From positions 1 to 43,412 of the forward strand of contig JAHYIS010000022.1 in assembly GCA_019429385.1 (NCBI GenBank): a stretch of DNA of 43,412 nucleotides, given 5' to 3'. The stretch is from ANME-2 cluster archaeon. Its GTDB lineage: Archaea > Halobacteriota > Methanosarcinia > Methanosarcinales > Methanocomedenaceae. Under the pieces are notes generated by a model. It worked only from the letters and a program-made list of their open reading frames with translations. It made no database searches and had not been told where the DNA came from. Both the position numbers and the translations under genes were made by a program. Below, piece after piece: positions 23,740-32,500 of the stretch. Numbering within the stretch: the first letter of the stretch is position 1; every line of letters starts with the position of its first letter.

Positions 23740-24975
23740 TCAAACGTTGATAGGGAATTGTGCACACAGTTCTTTCATGTTGGCCTTTACTTCATTGAGT
23801 TTGACCTCATCGTTTATATTATTAAGAGCAATATCGATATTTTCAGCAATGACCTGCATCTGGGGTTCCTTCATACCCCTTGTAGTGATGGCGGGTGTGC
23901 CCAGCCTGACACCGCTGGTGATAAAGGGGCTGCGTTTCTCAAAGGGTATCGTGTTCTTGTTGGCAATGATACCGGCCTTGCTCAGGACAGCTTCACCGTC
24001 CTTACCGGTAATATCGAGTCTGGTCAGATCCACCAGCATTAAGTGATTATCAGTACCTTCAGACACGATATCGTGTCCCATACCCATCAGGTCCGAGGCC
24101 AGTTTCTTTGCATTGGCCACTATCTGTGCCTGGTATTTTTTAAACTCAGGAGCCTGTGCTTCCTTGAAGGCTACAGCCTTTGCTGCGATTATATGCATGA
24201 GCGGTCCGCCCTGGATTCCAGGGAACACGGACCTGTCAATAGCCTTTGCATACTCTTCCCTGCACATTATCATACCGCCCCTGGGACCCCGCAGGGTCTT
24301 GTGTGTGGTCGTGGTCACGAAATCAGCATGGGGTATCGGGCTCTGGTGTACACCGCCCACTATCAGGCCTGCAATGTGTGCAATATCTGCCAGCAGGTAA
24401 GCACCCACTTCATCAGCTATGTCCCTGAAAGCGGCAAAGTCAATTTCCCTTGGGTATGCGCTGGCACCTACCACGATCATCTTTGGTTTGTGTTCCTTTG
24501 CTATCTGCATCAGTTCATTGTGGTCAATGGTCATGGTCTCCCGGCTCACACCGTAAGGCACCACATTGTACAGCTGACCGCAGAAGTTCACATGGCTGCC
24601 GTGCGACAGATGGCCACCGTGGGACAGGTCCATGCTCAGGATAGTGTCGCCGGGTTTTAGTACTGAAAAATACACGGCCATGTTGGCGCCCGAACCTGAA
24701 TGGGGCTGGACGTTCACATGCTCGGCGCCGAACAGGTCCAATGCCCGTTCTATTGCCAGGTTCTCTGCCACATCTACGAACTCGCACCCGCCATAGTACC
24801 GCTTGCCCGGATACCCTTCAGCATACTTGTTTGTCATAATACTGCCCTGGGCCTCCATGACAGCCTTGCTGGTATAATTTTCCGAAGCGATCAGGTTAAG
24901 CTTGTAATCCTGCCTCTCCTGTTCGTTTATCAGGGCCTGGGCAAGTTCGGGGTCTATTTTTGAGATATATGACAT
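23740..24975 (-). CDS. glyA: Serine hydroxymethyltransferase
   Basis: A 411-residue PLP enzyme that splits serine to glycine and methylene-H4F (or H4MPT). The PLP-lysine motif [13 protein letters not shown] is complete, and [20 protein letters not shown] and H-L-S-H-G are all present. A strong ribosome site, GAGGAG, lies 10 bases before the ATG. In the operon it supplies the C1 unit for folD, metF and purN. Cofactor choice cannot be read from the sequence alone; the folate neighbours favour H4F. Length and motifs are normal. Confidence 0.97.
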   Translation of the reverse strand: MSYISKIDPELAQALINEQERQDYKLNLIASENYTSKAVMEAQGSIMTNKYAEGYPGKRYYGGCEFVDVAENLAIERALDLFGAEHVNVQPHSGSGANMAVYFSVLKPGDTILSMDLSHGGHLSHGSHVNFCGQLYNVVPYGVSRETMTIDHNELMQIAKEHKPKMIVVGASAYPREIDFAAFRDIADEVGAYLLADIAHIAGLIVGGVHQSPIPHADFVTTTTHKTLRGPRGGMIMCREEYAKAIDRSVFPGIQGGPLMHIIAAKAVAFKEAQAPEFKKYQAQIVANAKKLASDLMGMGHDIVSEGTDNHLMLVDLTRLDITGKDGEAVLSKAGIIANKNTIPFEKRSPFITSGVRLGTPAITTRGMKEPQMQVIAENIDIALNNINDEVKLNEVKANMKELCAQFPINV

Positions 24976-25034
24976 AGTGAATTATTCTCCTCTTCTCGAT
25001 TATTATCTTTTATGTTACCATGATTAATGTAAAT

Positions 25035-25649
25035 TCAACCAATAATTCTTACTTTTCGACCTTCAATTCTCAGTTTTCCCTCGACGAACAATCTGACCGC
25101 CTCCGGGAATATCCTGTGTTCCTGCTCCAGGATCCTGTCTGCCAGCACATCTGGGGTATCATTTTCCAGTACAGGTACGCAACGCTGGATAATTATGGGG
25201 CCGGTATCCACGCCTTCGTCCACGAAATGCACGGTACATCCGCTTACCTTGACCCCATGGTCGAAAGCCTTTTGCTGACCATGCAATCCGGGGAAGGATG
25301 GCAACAGTGCGGGGTGGATATTTATCATCCTGCCTTTATATGGTGTCAGCAGGGTCGGGCCCACCACGCGCATATATCCTGCCAGCAGGACCAGTGTGAT
25401 GTCGTGTTCTGCCAGGATGCGCAGAATTTCATTCTCAAAACCGGATCTATTTTCGTAGTTATCAGGATCCACAAAGACAGCTTCTATACCGTGCTGTTTT
25501 GCCCGCACAAATGCAAAGGTGCCGTTCGCATCACTGATAACCACTTTTATCGATGCACGGGGGATAGTGCCATTGTTAATATTGTCGATTATGGACTGCA
25601 GGTTTGAGCCCCGGCCTGAGACAAGAACCGCGATGTTCGTGATATTCAT
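25035..25649 (-). CDS. purN: Phosphoribosylglycinamide formyltransferase
   Basis: PurN transfers the formyl group of 10-formyl-H4F to GAR in purine synthesis. The 204-residue protein starts with I-A-V-L-V-S-G-R-G-S-N-L-Q and carries the catalytic N-I-H-P-A-L-L-P-S-F-x-G with G-C-T-V-H-F-V-D-E-x-x-D-x-G-P-I-I. It heads the minus-strand run, with a 59-base gap before glyA that contains only glyA's ribosome site, so co-transcription is likely. Use of formyl-H4F rather than the formate-dependent PurT route fits a folate-based purine pathway. Start ATG at 25649 follows AGGAAAT. Confidence 0.95.
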   Translation of the reverse strand: MNITNIAVLVSGRGSNLQSIIDNINNGTIPRASIKVVISDANGTFAFVRAKQHGIEAVFVDPDNYENRSGFENEILRILAEHDITLVLLAGYMRVVGPTLLTPYKGRMINIHPALLPSFPGLHGQQKAFDHGVKVSGCTVHFVDEGVDTGPIIIQRCVPVLENDTPDVLADRILEQEHRIFPEAVRLFVEGKLRIEGRKVRIIG

Positions 25650-25792
25650 ATGATGATTTCCTGGGTAACAGTGATACAGGGTTGAGCATCTGGTTAGATA
25701 GCAGGATGATAATTAAGTTTTACTGATAAGTCAGGTTTTTCAATCGAATTTATGTACAAGCGGGTATTAAAGAAATATCAGGTGCTCGAAAT

Positions 25793-26023
25793 ATGTCCGA
25801 TAACAATATGATCACTGCTGACATGAAAATAGAAGAGATAGTAGCTAAATACCCCCAGACCATTGGAATATTCTTCCAGTACGGGCTGGGCTGCGTTGGC
25901 TGTCATGCAGCATCATTCGAGAGCCTGGCCGAAGGTGCCATGATGCACGGCATTGACCTGGACGCCATGCTCAAGGAGCTGAATGAACTTGCCTTAAAGG
26001 TCCAGGCTAAAAAAGAAGCATAA
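25793..26023 (+). CDS. DUF1858-domain small redox protein
   Basis: A 76-residue soluble protein. It has the DUF1858 pattern: an amphipathic N-terminal helix (M-K-I-E-E-I-V-A-K-Y-P), F-F-Q-Y-G-L-G-C-V-G-C-H near residue 34, then S-L-A-E-G-A-x-x-H-G-I-D. The C-x-x-C may form a redox disulfide or bind a metal; the fold is related to the N-terminal domain of ScdA/YtfE-type iron-sulfur repair proteins. It is transcribed divergently from the purN-glyA operon across about 140 bases. A role in redox or cluster repair is likely but not shown. Confidence 0.85.
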   Translation: MSDNNMITADMKIEEIVAKYPQTIGIFFQYGLGCVGCHAASFESLAEGAMMHGIDLDAMLKELNELALKVQAKKEA

Positions 26024-26126
26024 AAGCATTCATTATTCCAGTCTTATGAGACAATTATGTGGTAAGCAATAACGCTTTTGTTTTTTGGGTTGTTGCCAAA
26101 ATCGACAAGTATTTAACGTAGAATAA

Positions 26127-26312
26127 ATGATAATCAATGAACACAGTTACATAAAAATTAAGGTGCCGCATTTTATGGATTATACTATTCAAGAACACAA
26201 TGATAATAAAATGGCTTTAGTGCCTCTTAAAAAGAATATGGATAAAAAATGGGAGGAAGAACTTCGCGAATGGGTCGTCGAAGAGTTCTATATACCATAT
26301 CAGGCATCATAA
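26127..26312 (+). CDS. Small hypothetical protein
   Basis: A 61-residue charged protein with no recognised family. The second half (K-K-W-E-E-E-L-R-E-W-V-V-E-E-F-Y) forms an amphipathic, acidic helix, which looks like real protein rather than noise. An internal ATG at 26175 would give a 45-residue form. No strong ribosome site precedes either. It stands between the DUF1858 gene and a zinc-finger ORF on the same strand. Confidence 0.4.
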   Translation: MIINEHSYIKIKVPHFMDYTIQEHNDNKMALVPLKKNMDKKWEEELREWVVEEFYIPYQAS

Positions 26313-26359
26313 TTTGCTTTCAATATCATAATGCAACGATTTCCAAGTGAGGAATATTC

Positions 26360-26530
26360 CTGGAATTAAAGGGAATTTGTAGTATTTGCCAGACGTCTGG
26401 TACGATGTATACCTGTCAGTTATGCGGCCGTCTTGTTTGCAGCCATTGTTTTGATGTGAACAGGAGTGTATGCATACAATGCAGCCGGGGACGGGTATTG
26501 GGGTCTACGAATCCTCAATTCAGTGTTTGA
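26360..26530 (+). CDS. Small four-CxxC zinc-finger protein, apparently with a CTG start
   Basis: A 56-residue frame encodes four CxxC pairs in the order C-S-I-C, C-Q-L-C, C-S-H-C and C-I-Q-C, matching small archaeal zinc-finger proteins that bind two metal ions. An in-frame TGA at 26348 precedes the frame and there is no ATG, GTG or TTG between it and the first cysteine. The first possible start is CTG at 26360, with GAGG (26349-26352) 7 bases upstream. The first in-frame ATG would lose the first CxxC. Either initiation is non-canonical or there is an error in the read. The product ends 25 bases before the convergent DHH gene. Function unknown; nucleic-acid or protein binding is likely. Confidence 0.6.
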   Translation: MELKGICSICQTSGTMYTCQLCGRLVCSHCFDVNRSVCIQCSRGRVLGSTNPQFSV

Positions 26531-26555
26531 CTCTCTTTATTTGAACCCCTAACTG

Positions 26556-27620
26556 TCAATTTCTATCCGGTTTACTTTCTCCTTCTTCAATGGTGTTCAG
26601 GAACCGGTTGTAAATTGAATTGGTGATAATTTCGAGCATCAACTGTTTGCTGTCTTCACTACTCTTGCTTTTTGTAATAGCACAGAACACACCAAGTGGA
26701 ATAGTTATGGAAGAATAAGAGGAACTGCCAATAATATTTCCGCAATGACCAAAAGCTTTCCTGAAAATCTGGTTCATGTTAATTTCAATATTATTAGAAT
26801 TGGCATATACGTATATGTTATAGGTATTAACTGCAAATACCAGCGCGGTTGATATCCCCTCCAGGTCCAGCATATATTTAACGACTTTTGAAAGCGTACT
26901 TGGGTCTTTCATATAACCGGTATTGGTCAGGAGATATGCACCTTTGATATGTTTGTTATTGATAGCGTTAGCAAGGTCGCTGAACGTTTCAGGTTTTACA
27001 GCCGGTTTTTCAAGTTTTAATAGCAGGTCATTGTCTATGTACCCCAGTACATAGTGGTAGGCTTCCAGACCATTGAGGTTCACGTTGGTCAAAAATGTCT
27101 TGGTACGGTCCCTGATAGCGAACAGAAGTACCGTGGCTACCGTATTGTCCATGGGTACCTTCAGGCTCCGCATATACTGGACCATGAGGGTGGAAGTGGT
27201 CTCTATGTTTTCACGAATATCCTTGTACCTGCATTTTATATCTTTTGTCGCTACTTTGGAATGTGAGATTATGAGATCGGGCATGCCAATGATAAGATTC
27301 AGGTCTTCGGGTAATTCCCTGGGTACTACATCGACCAGGGCCACAGTCCTTGAAAGCTCATCAGTGATAACATCAGGAAGCGGTTCAATATTGTGACCCA
27401 CGATATTTAACAGTCCTTTATGATACGCTGTTCCGGTAAAGTAACATTTGGCATTAATGTGGAAATATTCTGCGATTCTAGTCAATGCATACGCGCTGGC
27501 AAGTGAATCAACCGTGGGATTTGGTCTTAGCAGTATTGTAAGACCCCTCTTGGAGAAGTTCAATATCCTTTTGAACTTTCTGCGGTTTAAAAAACCAAGT
27601 TTTTTCACAATGTACCCCAT
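26556..27620 (-). CDS. DHH-family phosphoesterase-like protein with degenerate active site
   Basis: A 354-residue protein with the overall order of a DHH/DHHA1 phosphoesterase (RecJ/NrnA-like). The N-terminal motif expected as H-x-N-P-D-x-D reads R-P-N-P-T-V-D (near residue 32), the second acidic motif is V-D-V-V-P, the D-H-H signature is replaced by S-H-S in I-I-S-H-S-K-V-A, and the C-terminal G-G-H loop reads G-H-C-G-N. Several metal ligands are thus lost, so hydrolysis of oligonucleotides or cyclic dinucleotides is doubtful; binding or regulation is the alternative. The N terminus is strongly basic (K-K-L-G-F-L-N-R-R-K-F-K-R), which may bind nucleic acid. It lies on the same strand as mtrH, about 100 bases downstream. 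Confidence 0.75.
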   Translation of the reverse strand: MGYIVKKLGFLNRRKFKRILNFSKRGLTILLRPNPTVDSLASAYALTRIAEYFHINAKCYFTGTAYHKGLLNIVGHNIEPLPDVITDELSRTVALVDVVPRELPEDLNLIIGMPDLIISHSKVATKDIKCRYKDIRENIETTSTLMVQYMRSLKVPMDNTVATVLLFAIRDRTKTFLTNVNLNGLEAYHYVLGYIDNDLLLKLEKPAVKPETFSDLANAINNKHIKGAYLLTNTGYMKDPSTLSKVVKYMLDLEGISTALVFAVNTYNIYVYANSNNIEINMNQIFRKAFGHCGNIIGSSSYSSITIPLGVFCAITKSKSSEDSKQLMLEIITNSIYNRFLNTIEEGESKPDRN

Positions 27621-27723
27621 CCGATAAAATCGACGATAACAATAGATTGTTTCCTTGATAGATATTGTATTATTAGTAATTTATGGATGTCGATACTAAC
27701 CTGAAGTACAATAGGGACCAACT

Positions 27724-28656
27724 TCAGACCAGTTTCCTTATAGGATGACCGTCGACCGGTTCCACGTCCAGGTCGGCCACGCTTTCAGATATCATGATGT
27801 CTGCCATTGCTGCAACAGGAAATGTGTACTTCGCATTTTCGATAGGCCCGTAAAGTATGAAATCGCCGGCAGCCATCTGTTGCAGACCAGTGGATGCGAT
27901 GTCGCATATCCGGTAGATGAGCTTGTCTTCCTTACTTTTATCACGTAGCCAGTTCCAGGCTGATGGTGCATTGTGAATACCTGAACCTACAGGATACCCC
28001 CATTTCGCTTTGGCACTTATGCACATTCTCAGTGCGATACCTGCACCATTGCCCATGGGAGTAATGCTCGGGTCAATTAACTTTTTCGTTATACCGCATT
28101 CATCAGCAGTTTCCAGTAACCCGTGCGGGAGTACACGTCCGCCGTTTTCAAGCAGTTCCATTCTCCCGTCAAGACTGGAATCCATTGCATTGAATCCCAG
28201 GATGATGGCGGCGTCAATATCTGAATTGGCCAGTGCTTCGACCTCATCATCTGTGACCGACATGTTCAGGCTGTTGTAGATGGTCTTGTCTGCCAGCCCC
28301 ACTTCGCTGACATAATTCGCAGCTGCCGCTCGCACCGTGGAATCAGTGGAATCGAGCAGGAATGGGACATCGGTTGTTGCACTGACAAAGTCCAGGTAAC
28401 GTTGTGCAGCCTGGGGGGTTTCAGCATAGATGTGTATCATGTGCGGATTGCCGGTCTCATCTGAAAGGGTCTCCTGCATGTTGATAAGTGATTCTGCGGC
28501 CTGTTTGTCAAATATGCCTGCGCCTGGGTCCGATACTATATTGTGTTTATTGTAGAAGATAGTGCCTGCCAGTACAGTAGGGAACTGCCCTGGTTGACCT
28601 CCGATCCTGACATTCGCGATATTGATGACCTGCTGTTCTTTTTTGAATACGAACAT
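27724..28656 (-). CDS. mtrH: MtrH-family methyltransferase subunit
   Basis: A 310-residue soluble protein. MtrH transfers the methyl group between methyl-tetrahydropterin and the corrinoid on MtrA. The sequence begins F-K-K-E-Q-Q-V, then I-G-G-Q-P-G-Q-F-P-T-V-L-A-G-T-I-F-Y, the hallmark of MtrH, and continues as a pterin-binding TIM barrel with S-D-P, L-L-D-S-T-D, I-L-G-F-N-A and D-P-S-I-T-P-M-G-N-G-A-G. Its gene follows mtrA by 25 bases; none of mtrB-G is nearby. The sequence is complete. Because the partner MtrA is unanchored, the pair probably acts in the cytosol without sodium pumping, like the Mtx proteins of Methanosarcina. The pterin could be H4MPT or H4F (inference). Confidence 0.88.
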   Translation of the reverse strand: MFVFKKEQQVINIANVRIGGQPGQFPTVLAGTIFYNKHNIVSDPGAGIFDKQAAESLINMQETLSDETGNPHMIHIYAETPQAAQRYLDFVSATTDVPFLLDSTDSTVRAAAANYVSEVGLADKTIYNSLNMSVTDDEVEALANSDIDAAIILGFNAMDSSLDGRMELLENGGRVLPHGLLETADECGITKKLIDPSITPMGNGAGIALRMCISAKAKWGYPVGSGIHNAPSAWNWLRDKSKEDKLIYRICDIASTGLQQMAAGDFILYGPIENAKYTFPVAAMADIMISESVADLDVEPVDGHPIRKLV

Positions 28657-28681
28657 TGTTATCTATCCTGAAAATTTGGGA

Positions 28682-29275
28682 TTATATCTGGACGAACACT
28701 AACCCTGATGTGGTATCCATCAGAATATCGTTGGCTATCATTATATCTGCACCTTTTATTTCGCGCTCAACGTGTTTTTTCTTTCTGGCTGATTGGACCA
28801 CCATGGGCGGGTGGGGGAAGGGTTCACCTTTCGACTTATATTCCTCGATTATCGCCTGAATCTCACCAGCCTCAACCAGTCCCCGCCTGTCGATGAGTTC
28901 AACCTGCGCCCTGAAATGTTCAATGGCATCGTGTGGGATGTTCTCAATAAAAGGTATGGCTCCGTTTGAACCAATAATCCTGCCATGTCCATCTATACCG
29001 TTGGTGTGGATTGCCAGGAGTGTATTTCCTGACAGGTGTCCTTTTGATTCCTGGCCGCACACCAGGATATACCTGATATTTGAATTGGAGATGGTATTTG
29101 CCATTATTTTCTCTATGCCAAGGTTCTCGGTCTTGCAGCTTCCCATTATACAGGCACCAGGGAGCGGGTCCATATCGCTTGCAAGGGTGACCACAGAAAT
29201 GCGGGATTCAGGGTCTATTATGGTATAATCTCCCCTGACCGGTGGCCATTCCTGCGCGATGGTGTCATTTGACAT
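28682..29275 (-). CDS. mtrA: MtrA-family corrinoid protein lacking the C-terminal membrane helix
   Basis: A 197-residue corrinoid-binding protein. Motifs of MtrA are intact: W-P-P-V-x-G-D-Y near the N terminus, G-S-C-K-T-E-N-L-G-I-E-K (residues 45-56), and G-Q-E-S-K-G-H-L-S-G, where His80 corresponds to the lower axial cobalt ligand. N-G-A-I-P-F-I-E-N-I-P follows. Methanogen MtrA is about 240 residues and ends in a membrane helix; here the protein stops at V-F-V-Q-I with no hydrophobic segment. It is therefore probably soluble. It is the first gene of a two-gene unit with mtrH and has its own upstream region with a TATA-like element. The methyl acceptor (CoM, homocysteine or other) is unknown. 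Confidence 0.9.
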   Translation of the reverse strand: MSNDTIAQEWPPVRGDYTIIDPESRISVVTLASDMDPLPGACIMGSCKTENLGIEKIMANTISNSNIRYILVCGQESKGHLSGNTLLAIHTNGIDGHGRIIGSNGAIPFIENIPHDAIEHFRAQVELIDRRGLVEAGEIQAIIEEYKSKGEPFPHPPMVVQSARKKKHVEREIKGADIMIANDILMDTTSGLVFVQI

Positions 29276-29333
29276 TGTCGTTCACTCAAAAGTTAACTGA
29301 TTCGAATGGAATATGGTTTGAATGCTTATTGTT

Positions 29334-29346
29334 GATATACTTTTTT
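29334..29346 (-). promoter_or_regulatory. BRE/TATA-like element upstream of mtrA
   Basis: Minus-strand AAAAAAGTATATC has an A-run followed by a TATA-like core. Transcription about 25 bases downstream would leave a leader of roughly 40 bases before the mtrA ATG. By-eye assignment in an AT-rich spacer. Confidence 0.35.
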
Positions 29347-29423
29347 AATAGAATAAGTTCAGGTGTTTTAAAATAGAGTAATTCCTGAACCATATTCTCG
29401 AAATTAAGGATAAAATGTACAAA

Positions 29424-29432
29424 ACTATATAG
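29424..29432 (+). promoter_or_regulatory. TATA-like element upstream of the giant cytochrome gene
   Basis: ACTATATAG in an AT-rich stretch is the best match to an archaeal TATA box before the cytochrome. It implies a leader of about 90 bases, long for an archaeal mRNA, which could allow post-transcriptional control. By-eye assignment. Confidence 0.35.
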
Positions 29433-29544
29433 TGCTACTACAATAATTCTAGTCTGGTATGCATTGAGTGGATATTAGCTTACGATAAGATTTTGCTCCA
29501 TTGATTAGGCAAATCTCTCAGCCGGATATCCTGGTGGTCTGGAA

Positions 29545-32500
29545 ATGTTAAACATTCAAAATAGATTGATTGTTGTATTTTTGATTTTGTTTATCGTATT
29601 TAATACCGGTACTGTAAGTGCAACATCAGATTGCCTGGATTGCCATGCTGAAACTGTAACAATAATGCCCGATATTGAAAATCCACATTTGCTACCTGAA
29701 CCCGCTCAAACTGTATCTTCTATGAGTACCACGGGTTCTGAGGTCGGGATCCTCTCAGCCAGTTCCCCTCCCCTGGTGTATGATATTACTTCAAGAGGAA
29801 AAGCAACAACTGCATTTATCGCCTGGAAGACCAACGAATCCACTGATAATCGTGTGTATTTCGGGACCGATGAGGCAGATATTACTTCCTGGGTCAACGG
29901 AACATGGAGCAACTGGAAAAATAACACCCTTTCCCCCTCAATTACTTTGACAGACCTTTCCATAAATACCTCTTATTATTATCGAATTGAAAGTACTGAT
30001 GACTATGGAAATGTTAATAGTACCGACATACCTGTCCAGTCTTTTACCACTGCTTTTTTGAATATGGAGATATCCACAAATCGAATTGTGATACTGGATG
30101 ACCCAATGTATGCAGGGAGCAATGCAGCACCGGGGTTTGAGAATCCGCCAGACCCTGTTTTACAGCAAAACTGGACCGGCAATGACTGGAACAACGATTA
30201 CTGGAAAGATGAATCTACCACTATCCGGGCTTATGTATTAGTTATGGATGTTCAGGGAATGGGCGCAGATAACACACCTGTAAACTTCACTTTGAAAAAT
30301 CCGGCAGGGATTGTAATTGACCAAAGCAGTTCGATCACCGATTCAGGAGGCATCGCTTCGTATCTATTTGATATGAATAATAAGAACTACTGGGGAACCT
30401 GGATAATCGAGGTCAATTCTACTGTTGATGGTAAGTTTGTACATTCAAGCACTGATTATATCCTCAACTGGTGGGGATGTGCACTGTGCCACGGAGACCC
30501 GGGGCCTGTGATTTTCAACCAGACCCTGAGCATGAACGGTAATGCAACCAATCCTGATTTTCCAATCCCGAATTCTCCCTATGCTATGGGGTATGACATG
30601 GCACACCAGCTTACTGTTGTCGGTGGAAATATGAGTAATTATCATGGCAAGTTTTATTCTATAGATTATTCTTTACTTGGATGGTACGGAAACGGACATG
30701 AGAACTATTCTTATAACCCTGTAGGGTATAGTCAGTTCCCGGATACTAAATGTGTGCACTGCCATCAGGGGTATGATGGTTATCCCGGAGGGAATACTTC
30801 GGCAACATACATTGACTTCAGACAGGACTACCATAATTTTTCATGCGATTCTCATGCCTGTCACGCCGTTGAGGGGCGGGTGCAACCCTATCAAAGTAAT
30901 TTCGGGATTCCTGAGATGAAGTCATGCGGGTTCCAGTTCATTCTGCCTGACGATGGCGGGATTGCCAGTAAACAACCCCAGTGTCATGCAATATGGGGTG
31001 ATATTTATGACGTACCATATGTGGCAGGTGGGAATGGAAACGTAACCATCGTATCCACTCTGGATGACAATAACAATGATTCAAATGATCAGGCAAGGGT
31101 CAATTACTCGGATTCAATTCCAGCGTCAGGAGACCCACTTAGATTGCACACTCTAAATGATAAGGTCCCATGCGTCCTATGTCATGGCCCGAATCACGGT
31201 ATTAGAAATCCGGACCCTTCCACATTTGAACGTAGATTATCTGCTGTTGATGAGGCCGATAAAATTGCTACCAGATTTGCAGATGGGTGTGTAATATGCC
31301 ATCAGCCGGAGCCTACTTATAAGAATCCCGAATCAACATGTGAAGTATGTCATGTTGGTTTGGATATTTTACCTTTTGAGCAAAATTCGAATGGGACTAC
31401 TGAGATATCCCACTGCCAGACCTGTCATACAAAAAAGCAGCACAATGCATCTGTTGACTGCACGGTATGTCACAGCCAGGATGCACATATAATAAAATAT
31501 TTTGATATAAACGGTGATTATAGTCCTTTACAATCAAATGCCGGGAACTGTACTACCTGCCACCAGAATAATAAATTAAGTACTATCCTGGCAAATCCCA
31601 AAGCTGGTACCTATTCTGGCAATGCACCACTGGTAAATGACCCTACCACACACAGTGTAAATAGCATCAACGGTACTCTCTGGGACCGGGGTGTCAATTT
31701 CTGGGTTAATACAAGCCAGGTTACAACATGTTTATACTGTCACGGGAACACAACACATGAAAGTACTGCGTTAGGATATCCCGGTATTTTCCAGGGGATA
31801 AATATCGTAGGTGGCGACCTGTCTGGTTCGTGGTGTGGAAGTTGTCATTACCAGAATAACACAAATTATGATGTGATGGCAGGAACAATGGACCCTGTCC
31901 CGCCAGAGATAACCGGAAATGCTACGTATGGGAATTATACAATAGCGGATGACGGAACCACTATCTATTTCGACCATTCAAATATCAGTTCATTTAATGA
32001 TTCACGGTGCAGTCATTGCCATAATAACTCCGCGACCACTTCCACCGGACTCATGCATGGTGTCCTGGATGGATTGGGGGGACCGGATTGCATTTTGTGT
32101 CATGAAGGCAGTGGTGTGATTGGTACATTGACCATCAATATGACGCTATTCAACCAGTCGCCACATGCGAACATCAATAATGGCAATGCCACAAATAATA
32201 AGCACTGTTATATGTGCCACCGGGATGGTACGGCGCCAATTGGTGCCACCGGCCAGGCAGAACATATCTCAAAAGAGATACGGTACAATGCTTCAGACAG
32301 GTCATGTGCGGATACGGAATGCCACGGGAACACTTCATCTTCGATATATGTAGGTTCCCACTTTGATAATGCCACCCAGTACGGCAGGTTTGAATCCGGT
32401 TTTGTCCGTACATCCCAGACGTGCGAATTCTGTCATGGGAAGACCCAGGTGCCCATATTCAACGAATCCATCCCCGGTAATGGTAGCAACATAAGCATGG

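Noticed and set aside
27724-29275. A complete sodium-pumping Mtr complex
   Set aside because: Only MtrA and MtrH homologues are present; mtrB-G are not in the window and MtrA lacks its membrane helix.
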